A DNA stretch of 41,151 bases from Hadesarchaea archaeon (GTDB lineage Archaea; Hadarchaeota; Hadarchaeia; Hadarchaeales; WYZ-LMO6), in assembly GCA_029259185.1 (NCBI GenBank), contig JAPDJF010000024.1, positions 1 to 41,151 of the forward strand, given 5' to 3'. The position numbers and the translations under genes are program-made. Positions 32,076 to 40,320 of this stretch are shown here, one piece after another (position 1 is the first letter of the stretch; each line of letters opens with the position of its first letter). The notes under the pieces are model-generated. The model saw only the letters and a program-made list of their open reading frames with translations. It ran no database searches and had not been told where the DNA came from.

Positions 32076-32747
32076 TTACCTACCCGTGATCTGTTCAACG
32101 ACTTTTCCTATCGCGTCCTCCCTCCCCATTATCGCTATGACGTCTCCCGCTTCTAGGGTGGTATCCCCTCTTGGAACGACGAGTTCTCCCGCCCTGTAGA
32201 TCATCCCTATCACACACCCCTTCGGGATCGAGAGGTCGGCGAGCTTCTTGTGTACGACTCTGGATCCCTTGGGCACTTGAACCTCGGCCGCTCTAACGAG
32301 CGTGTTCGAGAGGAAGATCGAAGTGGTTCCGGGTAGGGTTATCGCATTCTCGAAGACCATGGAGGCAACGTGGGAGGGGCTAACGATGAGATCTATATTA
32401 AACCCCTGCACCATCTGGGCCCTTTCCAAGTCTTCGACCCGGGCCAGAACGAGTGGAACCTGGTACACGTTTTTGGCCAGCTGGGAAGCGACTATGTTCT
32501 CGTTGTCGTTACCCGTTGCGGCGACGAAGACGTCCGCTTCTTTGATCCTAGCCTCCTCGAGCATTTTCTTGTCGGTGGCATCTCCGCAGATGATGAGCGC
32601 GTTGAGCTCCTCGGCGAGCTTCTCACACACCTCAGAACTCTTCTCGATCAGCGTTACATCTTTTCCATGCTGGGTGAGCATCTTCGCGAGGTGGGATCCG
32701 ACCTTCCCACCGCCGGCTATGATTATGTATCTCGGTTTTTTGGTCAT
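32076..32747 (-). CDS. trkA: TrkA, NAD-binding regulator of potassium uptake
   Basis: A 223-residue RCK protein. The Rossmann RCK-N domain has IIIAGGGKVGSHLAKML (NAD-binding GxGxxG-type loop) and ends near residue 140; the RCK-C domain follows (SRVVHKKLADLSIPKGCVIG, then VPRGDTTLEAGDVIAIMG). It binds TrkH at the cytoplasmic face and gates it in response to nucleotides. It is the first gene of the Trk operon. Confidence 0.94.
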   Translation of the reverse strand: MTKKPRYIIIAGGGKVGSHLAKMLTQHGKDVTLIEKSSEVCEKLAEELNALIICGDATDKKMLEEARIKEADVFVAATGNDNENIVASQLAKNVYQVPLVLARVEDLERAQMVQGFNIDLIVSPSHVASMVFENAITLPGTTSIFLSNTLVRAAEVQVPKGSRVVHKKLADLSIPKGCVIGMIYRAGELVVPRGDTTLEAGDVIAIMGREDAIGKVVEQITGR

Positions 32748-32851
32748 CTTCCTAAATCTCTTCTTTTGGAGACCCCCTTTAAAAATTAGTCGGGGTGTCC
32801 ACCAAAACCCTGACGGAAAGATATTTGAGGCCCATTATAAAAAAGGAGTCG

Positions 32852-33265
32852 ATGGGCGAGATAGACGAGGAACTCTCAAAAATACGTGAGAAGAAGCTGA
32901 AGGAGTTGGAGCGCAGGCTCATGGGTGGGAAATCTAAGAGTTCACCAGCGGAGCCAGTTGAGGTGACGGAGAGGACATTCGATCAAGTGATCAGAAACAA
33001 CCCCCTGGTCGTGGTGGACTTCTGGGCCCAGTGGTGTCCGCCTTGCAGGATGATCTCCCCCATCGTTGAGGAGCTGGCTAGGAAGTATGCGGGGAAGGTG
33101 GTCTTCGGGAAGTTGAACGTAGACGAGAATCCATCGGTGGCGGCGAGGTATGGGATAATGAGCATCCCTACCATTCTCTACTTCAAGAACGGGGAGCTAA
33201 GGGACGAAATCGTAGGGGCGGTGCCCGCGGAGTTCATCGAGGAGAAGATAAAGAAGTTGCTTTAG
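32852..33265 (+). CDS. Thioredoxin with N-terminal charged helix
   Basis: About 137 residues from ATG 32852 with GGAG just upstream; frames back to 32795 are possible but lack a ribosome site. The thioredoxin domain (about 35-137) has the active site DFWAQWCPPCRMISPIVEEL and the cis-Pro loop IMSIPTILYFKNG. The N-terminal 30 residues (MGEIDEELSKIREKKLKEL then ERRLMGG) form a highly charged helix similar to the start of archaeal PDCD5-like proteins. It is a general disulfide reductase. It reads away from trkA. Confidence 0.93.
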   Translation: MGEIDEELSKIREKKLKELERRLMGGKSKSSPAEPVEVTERTFDQVIRNNPLVVVDFWAQWCPPCRMISPIVEELARKYAGKVVFGKLNVDENPSVAARYGIMSIPTILYFKNGELRDEIVGAVPAEFIEEKIKKLL

Positions 33266-33271
33266 GTTTTG

Positions 33272-34405
33272 CTAGAGGTGGAGCTCAACCACGTCCCCGT
33301 CGCGAAGCACGTAGTCTCGGGGTACGCGCTGGCCGGGGAATTGAGCGGATCCCCATACCCTGGCGGATCTCAGTTTTAGTTCAAAATCCCTGTGGATGGC
33401 TCTCGCGACGTGGAGGATCGTGGAGCCCTTCCGGAGGACCAAGGGTCGCTCAGACGGCTTTTCGTTCGGTCTCTTCGTGTACACCCGGATGAGTTCTAGG
33501 TTCTCAAAAATCTTCCTCTTGAGTTCCTCGATCGGTCCTATCGCACGGATGACTGGAAATGGACCTAACCTCTCCGGTTCACCCTCCGCTGAGTCGCATT
33601 TGGTGAGGATCACGAACGAGTGGCGATACACGAGCGACCCGTCGAGCACCTCTTCAAGATCCTCAATCGAAATCCTTCCCTCCACGGTGACGAGAGCGTT
33701 GTGTATCCTACGCTCACGTAGGACGCGCTTGATCTCCTCTTCTCCCCCCTCGATCAAGTTGGCACCTATCACATCGATTCCTCCTTCCTGTCTCTTCTGC
33801 ACGGATACCTTGGGAGGATCCCGGTTGAGCCTCACCCCCATAGCCTCGAGTTCCTCAACTAGGGTTCGCAGTTGGGGCTGCGGGTCGCTGGAGGCATCGA
33901 TGACGAGGGCGATCGCATCCGCGTTTCTCGCAACACTTAGGGGTTGGGTTCCGAGTCCCTTTCCCAGGCTCGATCCCTCGACCACGGCAGGAATTTCGAT
34001 GAGTTGAATCTGTACATCTTCGTATTCCATCATCCCTGGAACCGGCACACGGGTGGTGAAAGGGTAACTCGCCACTTCGGGTCGTGCGCTCGTGAGCATC
34101 CTGAGCAAGGTGGACTTACCCGAGTTCGGCAACCCGACGATTGCCACTTGCGCACATCCCTCCTTCTTTATAGCGAAGCCAGTCCCCCTTCCTCCTCTGG
34201 GTCTCGATCTCTCCCTTTCCTCGAGCTCCTTTCTCAGCTTCGCAAGCCTCCGCTTGAGTACCTTGAGGAGCTTCTCCGTTCCTTTGTGTTTGGGGGCTAT
34301 TCGAATCATTTCCTGCGTGGCCTCAATCCTCTCCTTGATCGTTTTTGCCTGTAGGTATCTCTGCTCGGCCTTAAAATACTCAGGAGGGAGGTTGGCCGGC
34401 ATCAA
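33272..34405 (-). CDS. DRG-family GTPase with TGS domain, altered G motifs
   Basis: A 377-residue Obg/DRG-type GTPase that ends 6 bases past the thioredoxin stop in convergent orientation. An N-terminal helical domain (about 1-75) precedes the G domain: G1 GLPNSGKST, switch I with YPFTTRVPVPG, G3 IEIPAVVEG (family: DLPGIIEG) and G4 LTKCD (family: NKxD). The C-terminal TGS domain begins near KRPNEKPSERPLVL and ends DYVLRDGDVVELHL. DRG proteins bind ribosomes or RNA. The changed G3 and G4 suggest altered GTP use, though the P-loop is intact. Confidence 0.88.
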   Translation of the reverse strand: MMPANLPPEYFKAEQRYLQAKTIKERIEATQEMIRIAPKHKGTEKLLKVLKRRLAKLRKELEERERSRPRGGRGTGFAIKKEGCAQVAIVGLPNSGKSTLLRMLTSARPEVASYPFTTRVPVPGMMEYEDVQIQLIEIPAVVEGSSLGKGLGTQPLSVARNADAIALVIDASSDPQPQLRTLVEELEAMGVRLNRDPPKVSVQKRQEGGIDVIGANLIEGGEEEIKRVLRERRIHNALVTVEGRISIEDLEEVLDGSLVYRHSFVILTKCDSAEGEPERLGPFPVIRAIGPIEELKRKIFENLELIRVYTKRPNEKPSERPLVLRKGSTILHVARAIHRDFELKLRSARVWGSAQFPGQRVPRDYVLRDGDVVELHL

Positions 34406-34430
34406 TCAAGATTCGGTGGGATGGTTAAAA

Positions 34431-35285
34431 TCATTCCCACGCAGCCCACTTCTCAAAAACTTTCTCCTGGGTTTCGAGGGCCCTAGATGGATTGAAATCT
34501 CTCCGCCTCCGCTCACTTTTGGTCGGGATGAATATGTCACTTTCTGGATTCTTGAATGGACATGCGGGGTAGTGGGGATGGGGTTCCCCCTTTCTCACTC
34601 CCGTCACCCCTGCCTCAGGACAGACCCCTGACATGAATCCCCTACACCCGACCAGCCCACGGAGGAGAGGTAGGTGTTTGAGGAGTTCGAAGTAGAGCTG
34701 GGCAGCGAGACACCTGAATTCGGGTGAGGTCCTGACGCAGAGCCGGAGGCCGAGGAGGTTGAGGAGGGAACGCAGGTTTATGGTCACGTGGTAAGTTCCA
34801 ACGGCCGAGCAGAACGGGAGGACGTACCTAGCGGATTCTCTCGGTATCCCACCGTCGAGCATCCTCTTGTACGACTCTATCCCCTGCATAACACTCTTCC
34901 AAAATTCTCTCTTCGGGGAAGAATCATCGTCGAGCCTGAGCAGATCCCAAGGCAGTATCACTTCGTAGGTTGGTTCCTCTTTGTCTATTCCCTCATCTAC
35001 CCTGACGTATCTCGTGGAGAAACCCGTGTGGCTTGCAATTCGATGCTCTAGGAATTCGGGAGCGATACCCTTCGACATTTTGATGTCGAACTTGATGATC
35101 ACGTGTTCTAGGGCGGATCCGTAATCGTTCCGAACGATCATCTTGAACACTTCTTCCCCCTTGAGCTGGGGTGGCACCCCTGATAGTCGTGCGGAGTAGA
35201 CCACTTCCTCCCATGCTTTCTCCCCGCCGAGCACTTGGAAGTTCCATATGGTGGGTTTAATAGTTTTTATCCTCTCCTCGCTCAT
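34431..35285 (-). CDS. thyX: Flavin-dependent thymidylate synthase ThyX
   Basis: About 284 residues from ATG 35285 (MSEERIKT); longer frames to 35444 give an implausible N-terminus. It methylates dUMP using folate and FAD. The ThyX signature appears as EHRIASHTGFSTRY: the usual RHR-x7-S motif with Glu replacing the first Arg. Further family features are SARYVLPFCSAVGTYHVTIN and LRSLLNLLGLRLCVRTSPEF. The C-terminal part has several Cys (CRGFMSGVCPEAG and YPACPFKN), possibly a metal site. The usual ThyA is not seen in the window. Confidence 0.88.
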   Translation of the reverse strand: MSEERIKTIKPTIWNFQVLGGEKAWEEVVYSARLSGVPPQLKGEEVFKMIVRNDYGSALEHVIIKFDIKMSKGIAPEFLEHRIASHTGFSTRYVRVDEGIDKEEPTYEVILPWDLLRLDDDSSPKREFWKSVMQGIESYKRMLDGGIPRESARYVLPFCSAVGTYHVTINLRSLLNLLGLRLCVRTSPEFRCLAAQLYFELLKHLPLLRGLVGCRGFMSGVCPEAGVTGVRKGEPHPHYPACPFKNPESDIFIPTKSERRRRDFNPSRALETQEKVFEKWAAWE

Positions 35286-35402
35286 CCAACGAATTCTACG
35301 GAAAATCTTATTAATCCTTGGGTAGGGGGTTCTACCCACGATGTGTACATCGAGATTGGGAGTAAAATATTTTTGGCCTCTAAATAACAGATTAGCGGTG
35401 AG

Positions 35403-35924
35403 ATGAAGGAGAGTCCGTACGAAAAGACGAAAGAGAAAGTGCACAACTTCCTGAGTGAGAAGTGGTCTGCGGCATTTGAGATGTGGTTGGAGTGCATAAT
35501 AGATCTCTCGAACATCTTGAGAGACTCGATTCCACCGGATCCGAAGACGGGAATTCCCGATGCTTTGGTCTACGAAGCAGGAGTCAGGTCTGGGAAAAGG
35601 ATATGCGGCTGGCTGTTCGATTACTTCTCACTCGGGAAGCTCGGAATCAAGGAGAGAACGTACTACACGGATGCGTTCTTCTCGATGAGTGGGATGGGTA
35701 CCATAGAGTTCTTGAAGGAGGAGGGTGGACGCGTGCTCAGGTTCAGAGGGGGGACGTACATAGCAAAGCACATGGGGAGAACGGGCAGGAAAACGTGTCA
35801 TTTCGTGGCAGGCTTCATCGCTGGAGCGACCAGTCGGATGGTTGGGAAGGAGTTCGTGGCGGAGGAGGTAAGGTGTTTCTCCGAAGGGAACGAGAACTGT
35901 GATTTCCTAGTAAAACCTCAGTAG
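35403..35924 (+). CDS. V4R-domain protein
   Basis: A 173-residue protein consisting almost entirely of a V4R (4-vinyl reductase) domain. Its conserved pattern is visible as GGTYIAKHMGRTGRKTCHFV, AGFIAGATSRMVGKEFV and EVRCFSEGNENCDFLV, with Cys and His residues that may bind metal. V4R domains sense small hydrocarbons or occur in chlorophyll and methanogenesis-linked regulators. ATG 35403 follows GCGGTGAG. It is divergent from thyX, and a T-rich tract follows at 35952. Confidence 0.83.
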   Translation: MKESPYEKTKEKVHNFLSEKWSAAFEMWLECIIDLSNILRDSIPPDPKTGIPDALVYEAGVRSGKRICGWLFDYFSLGKLGIKERTYYTDAFFSMSGMGTIEFLKEEGGRVLRFRGGTYIAKHMGRTGRKTCHFVAGFIAGATSRMVGKEFVAEEVRCFSEGNENCDFLVKPQ

Positions 35925-35951
35925 CGGTCTGGGCACGAAAATCGTCTCAAA

Positions 35952-35964
35952 TTTTTTCCTTTTT
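35952..35964 (+). terminator. T-rich terminator after the V4R gene
   Basis: TTTTTTCCTTTTT lies 28 bases after the V4R stop and just before the end of the opposing tRNA gene. Archaeal RNA polymerase stops at such T-runs without a hairpin. Confidence 0.5.
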
Positions 35965-35981
35965 AAACTGGCTACGGTTGA

Positions 35982-36069
35982 TGCGGCCGGCGGGATTCGA
36001 ACCCGCGCCACAGGCTCTCCTCCCGCTGGCTGGAGGGCCTGAGTCCTAACCAGGCTAGACTACGGCCGC
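35982..36069 (-). tRNA. tRNA-Gly (TCC) with a 14-base intron
   Basis: Read on the minus strand, the acceptor GCGGCCG pairs with CGGCCGC, the D stem is GTCT/GGAC, the anticodon stem is CAGGC/GCCTG, and the T arm is GCGGG-TTCGAAT-CCCGC, with discriminator A and no encoded CCA. The anticodon loop is 21 bases, so an intron is needed. A standard bulge-helix-bulge places it at 36017-36030, leaving loop CCTCCAA and anticodon TCC (36032-36034). Position 33 would be C in place of the nearly universal T. The mature length is 74. The GCG start and D arm are typical of archaeal glycine tRNAs. Confidence 0.88.
36017..36030 (-). other. tRNA intron at position 37/38
   Basis: The excised RNA would be GCCAGCGGGAGGAG. 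The precursor folds with a 3-base bulge AGA, a 4-bp helix CCTC/GAGG, a 3-base bulge CAG, and a short inner CC/GG helix with an AGC loop. This is the canonical bulge-helix-bulge cut by the archaeal splicing endonuclease. Confidence 0.8.
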
Positions 36070-36135
36070 ACCAATAAATCACAAGGGGTTTAGCCGATTT
36101 AATTGCTTTCGGCGAGAAGGGCTTGTACCAAGAAA

Positions 36136-36145
36136 GATAAATAGG
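36136..36145 (+). promoter_or_regulatory. TATA box for the gene at 36166
   Basis: GATAAATAGG is centred about 26 bases before ATG 36166, giving a leaderless message. The tRNA promoter on the other strand (TTAAAT near 36099-36105) lies in the same gap. Confidence 0.45.
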
Positions 36146-36165
36146 AATCGGTAAAACATGAGACG

Positions 36166-36378
36166 ATGTTGCCTGAGGGATACGCCGAGTACAGGAAAAG
36201 AGAATTTTGTCGGAGCGTCAAGTGTCCCATTCAGCTAGAGTTGGACAGCAAGGAACCGGGTTCGGAGGAGTATGAGGATGTGAGGCGAACGTGCAGGACG
36301 GGGTGTAGACACACCGCTTGGGAGTTTCACCACTGGCTCATGGAGAAAGGTTATTTAATCGTCAAGCCCGAGAGGTGA
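36166..36378 (+). CDS. Small Cys/His protein, function unknown
   Basis: A 70-residue protein with two Cys pairs, CRSVKC and CRTGC, followed by RHTAWEFHHWLMEKGYLI. The spacing suggests one zinc or iron-sulfur site. The pattern of CxxxxC, an Ile/Gln/Leu strand, then CxxxC and an FHxWL end is one I associate with short conserved proteins of Archaea, but I have no function for it. The start is leaderless ATG 36166. The aldolase gene starts 8 bases after its stop, so the two are co-transcribed. Confidence 0.78.
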   Translation: MLPEGYAEYRKREFCRSVKCPIQLELDSKEPGSEEYEDVRRTCRTGCRHTAWEFHHWLMEKGYLIVKPER

Positions 36379-36386
36379 AAGGAAGC

Positions 36387-37184
36387 ATGGATTGGGGAAT
36401 GAAGAATCGGCTCGCCCAACTCATTCAGAGGGATGGTAGGGCACTTTTCCTACCCATAGACCACGGATACTTCCAAGGCCCCACCCGCAGGCTAGAGAGA
36501 CCTGGAGAAACGATCAAGCCACTGCTTCCCTACGCGGATGCCATCATGCTCACCCGTGGGATCCTTCGATCCTGCGTGGATCCAGAGAACACCAAACCCA
36601 TTATCCTAAGGGTGTCCGGTGGAACCAGCGTAGTGGGGGAGGACCTTTCCCATGAGGGTATCGCTACTTCGGTCAAAGAGGCCATTCGTCTCAACGCGAG
36701 CGCGGTTTCCCTTTCGATCTTCGTGGGTAGCAAGTATGAGCACGATACGCTCTTGAACCTCGCTAGGCTCGTGGATGAGTGTGAGGACTACGGCATCCCT
36801 GTGATGGCGGTCACGGCAGTAGGCAAAGAGCTTGAGAAGCGAGAGGCCCGTTACTTGGCCCTCGCCTGCAGAATAGCAGCGGAACTCGGAGCGAGGGTGG
36901 TGAAAACCTATTACTGCAAGGAGGGTTTTGAGAAGGTGGTCGAGGGGTGTCCCGTTCCCATCGTCATGGCTGGAGGGCCGAAAGTGGACTCAGAGATGGA
37001 AGTCTTCGAGTTCGTTCATGATGGCATTCAAAAGGGTGCGATAGGTGTGAACTTGGGAAGGAACATCTGGCAACACGACCATCCGGTGGCAATGATCAAA
37101 GCCCTTCGGGCGATCATCCACGAGAACGCAACACCAAAGGAAGCCCATGAGCTGTTCATCGAGGCGAGGGGAAGCAGGAAGTAG
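36387..37184 (+). CDS. Class I aldolase of the DeoC/LsrF/FbaB group
   Basis: A 265-residue TIM-barrel aldolase. ATG 36387 has GGTGA upstream; the longer frame to 36318 only overlaps the previous gene. Motifs are RALFLPIDHGYFQGPT (family DHG), ILRVSGGTSVVGEDL, VKTYYCKEGFEKVVEGCPVP with the likely Schiff-base Lys in VVKTYY, IVMAGGPKVDSE and GVNLGRNIWQHDHP (phosphate-binding GRN). The closest relatives I recall are LsrF and archaeal fructose-bisphosphate or ADTH aldolases; the substrate cannot be fixed. Two alternative roles are gluconeogenesis and aromatic precursor synthesis. Confidence 0.85.
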   Translation: MDWGMKNRLAQLIQRDGRALFLPIDHGYFQGPTRRLERPGETIKPLLPYADAIMLTRGILRSCVDPENTKPIILRVSGGTSVVGEDLSHEGIATSVKEAIRLNASAVSLSIFVGSKYEHDTLLNLARLVDECEDYGIPVMAVTAVGKELEKREARYLALACRIAAELGARVVKTYYCKEGFEKVVEGCPVPIVMAGGPKVDSEMEVFEFVHDGIQKGAIGVNLGRNIWQHDHPVAMIKALRAIIHENATPKEAHELFIEARGSRK

Positions 37185-37248
37185 AAACTCTAAGCGTGTG
37201 GGGATTGAACTTCAAAATCCTAAATAGGCTGGCGACCGAGCCATAGAT

Positions 37249-39555
37249 ATGCTGATGAGGCTTCCCCATCCGGGCTGGTCTGTGGTCGAGGAGGGGGTGG
37301 ATGCGGGGAGGGTGAGGTTCTGGGAAGCGGCGTTCACCTTGGGAAACGGCTACCTCGGTTCCAGGGGAGTGCTTGAGGAAGGTCACCCACGCATGTACGC
37401 GGGCACGTATCTCGCAGGGGTCTACGATAGGGGTGAGGGGGAGTCGTTCGAGATAGTCAATTTTCCAAATCCGATTCCCTTGCAGGTGTACGTTGGGGGC
37501 CAGAAGTTGGATCTCGAGCGAATGGAGGTACTCGAGCATCGCAGGGTGCTCGATCTCAGGAGGGGACTGCTCCTCCGACGTACCTTGTTCAGGGACGGAG
37601 AGGGGTTCAGGTACGAGTACGAATCCTTGAGGTTTTTCAGCATGGCCGAGCCTAGGGTCGGGGTGATTAGGGCATCTCTATCGTCCCTCGACATAGATGC
37701 AGAGGTGGTCGTTAGGTCGGTGATAGACGGAACGACCAAGAACGAGATGAGGGCGACTGGAAGGCCTATCAAACACTACTCGGTGGTAGAGAGCGGGGAG
37801 GGCGAAATGGAGTTTCTCGGCGTGAAGACGAATGACCTAAAGATATCGGTGGGATTCGGCTCGAAGTTAAGCGTTCGCTCGGGCGGGAAACATGTTGAGG
37901 GGTCTCTCACACGCTCGTACTCAGGGAAGGATGGAACGGTTCGAGAGGTTTCGTTCATGGCTCGAAGAGGGAGGAAATACTTGATGGAGAAACTGATTGG
38001 GATTTTGAGATCCTCAAACCAGAGCATGGCAGAACTCAGAAGGGCATGTGAGGATTTTCTCCGTGAGAAGAGTGAACATGGGTTGGGCTCATTGCTCCGG
38101 AACCACACGAGGGCGTGGAGCAGACTCTGGCGGGTTGCGGATGTCGAAATAGAGGGGGACGAGGAAATCCAGCGGGCACTCAGGTTCAACATTTATCACC
38201 TCCTGATAGCCGCGCCTCGCCCGGGGATGGATGCCAGTATCCCGGCGAAGGCGCTCTCGGGGGAGTGGTACCAGGGGCATGTGTTCTGGGACACCGAGAT
38301 CTTCGCCCTCCCGTTCTTCATCTACGTAAGACCAGAGGTAGCGAGGGAGTTGCTCCTTTACAGGTACCGAAGACTTGAGAAGGCACGTCAGGGTGCTAGG
38401 AGACAGGGTTACTCAGGGGCTCTCTGGCCGTGGGAATCGGCTCTCACCGGGGAGGACGAAACTCCGGACCAATGGGTGAACTTCGATGGCACCGTTATTC
38501 CCGTGTACAACAAAGAGAGGGAACACCACATAGCGGGAGACGTGATCTACGGGCTGGCCAATTATTGCGAGACCACGGGGGACGAAGCCTTCATGCTGGA
38601 CTACGGAGCTGAAATGGTGTTCGAGACAGCGAGATTCTGGGCCTCGCGCGTGACCTACGATGGAGGGAAGAAGAAGTACGTAATCAGAAAGGTGGTGGGT
38701 CCAAACGAGTTCCAAGAATGTGTAGATAATAACTCCTACACAAACGCCCTAGCAAGGTGGGCCCTGCGCTACGCCTCGGCGCTCTACCGCGATCTTCGGA
38801 ATAGGTATCCACGGAAGCTGGGGAAGGTGATGAGGAGAATAGGGCTCGAGGAGCACGAGGTCGAGCGTTGGGAGGAGATAGCTGAGAACATCCTCATCCT
38901 CGAACATCCCGGTGGGTTGATAGAGGAGTTCGAAGGGTACTTCCAGCGGAGGGATGTGGTGGTCGAGCGGGATGATCGGGGCATGCCAAGCTGGCCTCCG
39001 GGGGTCAAGATGTCAGAGGTTGCAAACACCCAACTCGTGAAACAGGCCGATGTACTCCTTCTCCTCTCCATCTTTCCTGACGAATTCCCCCCCGACGTGA
39101 AGAGGGTGAACTTCGAGTACTACGAGAGGAGGACCACGCATAAGTCCTCCCTCAGCCTCCCCAGCCATGCGGTCGTCGCACTGGAGGTGGGAGAGGTAGA
39201 CATGGCTTACAAGTATTTCAAAACGGTCGCGAACACGGATCTACAGGACATCCACGGCAATACCGAGCTGGGGGTGCATGTCGCGGCTCTCGGTGGGTCT
39301 TGGCAAGTTCTAGTCCACGGCTTTGCTGGTTTGAGGCCTAAGGGGGGAACGCTCAGGGTAAATCCAATCCTTCCCGCCCATTGGGGGAAGGTGAGACTCA
39401 GGGTCTGGTTCAGGCGGAGCTTGTTGGAGTTCGTTATCGCGAGAGATGGAATCGAGGTTTCCTCACTCGGGGGAGCACGTGAGGCAAACTTGGAAATATG
39501 GGGTAAGAGATACGTAGTGAGAGTCGGAGGCAAGATCCATGTCACTAGGGGATGA
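37249..39555 (+). CDS. GH65 family disaccharide phosphorylase
   Basis: A 768-residue protein of glycoside hydrolase family 65 (maltose, trehalose, kojibiose or nigerose phosphorylase). The N-terminal beta-sandwich domain has AAFTLGNGYLGSRGVLEEG. In the (alpha/alpha)6 barrel are GHVFWDTEIFALPFF, GALWPWESALTGEDET and the general acid Glu in VVGPNEFQECVDNNSYTN (about residue 485). The phosphate site THKSSLSLPSHAVVAL near 645 points to phosphorolysis instead of hydrolysis. ATG 37255 is an equally possible start. The overlapping beta-phosphoglucomutase gene supports release of beta-glucose 1-phosphate. Confidence 0.92.
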   Translation: MLMRLPHPGWSVVEEGVDAGRVRFWEAAFTLGNGYLGSRGVLEEGHPRMYAGTYLAGVYDRGEGESFEIVNFPNPIPLQVYVGGQKLDLERMEVLEHRRVLDLRRGLLLRRTLFRDGEGFRYEYESLRFFSMAEPRVGVIRASLSSLDIDAEVVVRSVIDGTTKNEMRATGRPIKHYSVVESGEGEMEFLGVKTNDLKISVGFGSKLSVRSGGKHVEGSLTRSYSGKDGTVREVSFMARRGRKYLMEKLIGILRSSNQSMAELRRACEDFLREKSEHGLGSLLRNHTRAWSRLWRVADVEIEGDEEIQRALRFNIYHLLIAAPRPGMDASIPAKALSGEWYQGHVFWDTEIFALPFFIYVRPEVARELLLYRYRRLEKARQGARRQGYSGALWPWESALTGEDETPDQWVNFDGTVIPVYNKEREHHIAGDVIYGLANYCETTGDEAFMLDYGAEMVFETARFWASRVTYDGGKKKYVIRKVVGPNEFQECVDNNSYTNALARWALRYASALYRDLRNRYPRKLGKVMRRIGLEEHEVERWEEIAENILILEHPGGLIEEFEGYFQRRDVVVERDDRGMPSWPPGVKMSEVANTQLVKQADVLLLLSIFPDEFPPDVKRVNFEYYERRTTHKSSLSLPSHAVVALEVGEVDMAYKYFKTVANTDLQDIHGNTELGVHVAALGGSWQVLVHGFAGLRPKGGTLRVNPILPAHWGKVRLRVWFRRSLLEFVIARDGIEVSSLGGAREANLEIWGKRYVVRVGGKIHVTRG

Positions 39556-40312
39556 ATTCTCCCGCGTAGGTTTCATATGGGACATCGACGGGGTGGTCGT
39601 TGATAGCCCCCACGAGGAGGCTTGGCGGGTGGTCGCCACGAGGGAACCCTGGAGCGTGGATGAGCTCAGTTCGGAGTTCTATTTCACCCACGTCGCGTCA
39701 AGGCCGAGGTATGAGGGTGGGGACAACATCCTGCGTCTGAAGGGCGTTTACGATCGACTCGGGGTCAAGGGGGATATGGAGCGGAGAGCGATCCTCGAGA
39801 GGTTTTGCACCGAGAAGAACGAACTCATACGGGAACTCATAAGGAAGGGAGAGTTCAAGCTCTTCGCGGATGCGGTCATCCAGCTCCTGAGGGCCAAGAG
39901 GGCCGGAATCTTGCAAGCAGCAGCCTCGGCCTCGAAGAACGTGAGGGACATGCTCGTTCGAACCTCGAGGGATAGGATCCTACGCGAGGTGGGCGACGAT
40001 TCAGGCGTGCTTCGAGAAGATGACACCTTGTATTCGGTCTTCGATGTCGATGTGTGTGGAATGGATCTGGGGGGGAAGGTGGAGATCCAAAGATTCGCGG
40101 CGGAACGACTGAACGAGCTCGCGGGTGGGAGGTTGCGAAAATTTGTAGTATTCGAGGACGCACCCTCGGGTGTAAGGGCGGCTAAGTCGCTGGGGTATCG
40201 TGCCGTCGGAGTTCTCCGGATAGGAAAAGAAGAGGAACTACGCGGTGCTGGAGCGGACTTGGTGGTCACCGACCTGAGGGAGGTAGGCGTCGAAGAGTTG
40301 GTGCGCCTGTGA
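39539..40312 (+). CDS. Beta-phosphoglucomutase-like HAD phosphatase family protein
   Basis: A 257-residue HAD protein. Motif I is IWDIDGVVVDSPHEEAW with both catalytic Asp, motif II is AAASASKNVRDM, motif III Lys is GGKVEIQRFA, and motif IV is VVFEDAPSGVRAAKSLGY. The layout matches beta-phosphoglucomutase, which turns beta-glucose 1-phosphate into glucose 6-phosphate. It overlaps the end of the GH65 gene by 17 bases, the typical partnership. A phosphatase role cannot be excluded. Confidence 0.88.
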   Translation: MSLGDEFSRVGFIWDIDGVVVDSPHEEAWRVVATREPWSVDELSSEFYFTHVASRPRYEGGDNILRLKGVYDRLGVKGDMERRAILERFCTEKNELIRELIRKGEFKLFADAVIQLLRAKRAGILQAAASASKNVRDMLVRTSRDRILREVGDDSGVLREDDTLYSVFDVDVCGMDLGGKVEIQRFAAERLNELAGGRLRKFVVFEDAPSGVRAAKSLGYRAVGVLRIGKEEELRGAGADLVVTDLREVGVEELVRL

Positions 40313-40320
40313 GGGGCCCC

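Noticed and set aside
36318-36386. N-terminal extension of the aldolase
   Set aside because: It overlaps the preceding small gene and the family begins at the later ATG with a good ribosome site.
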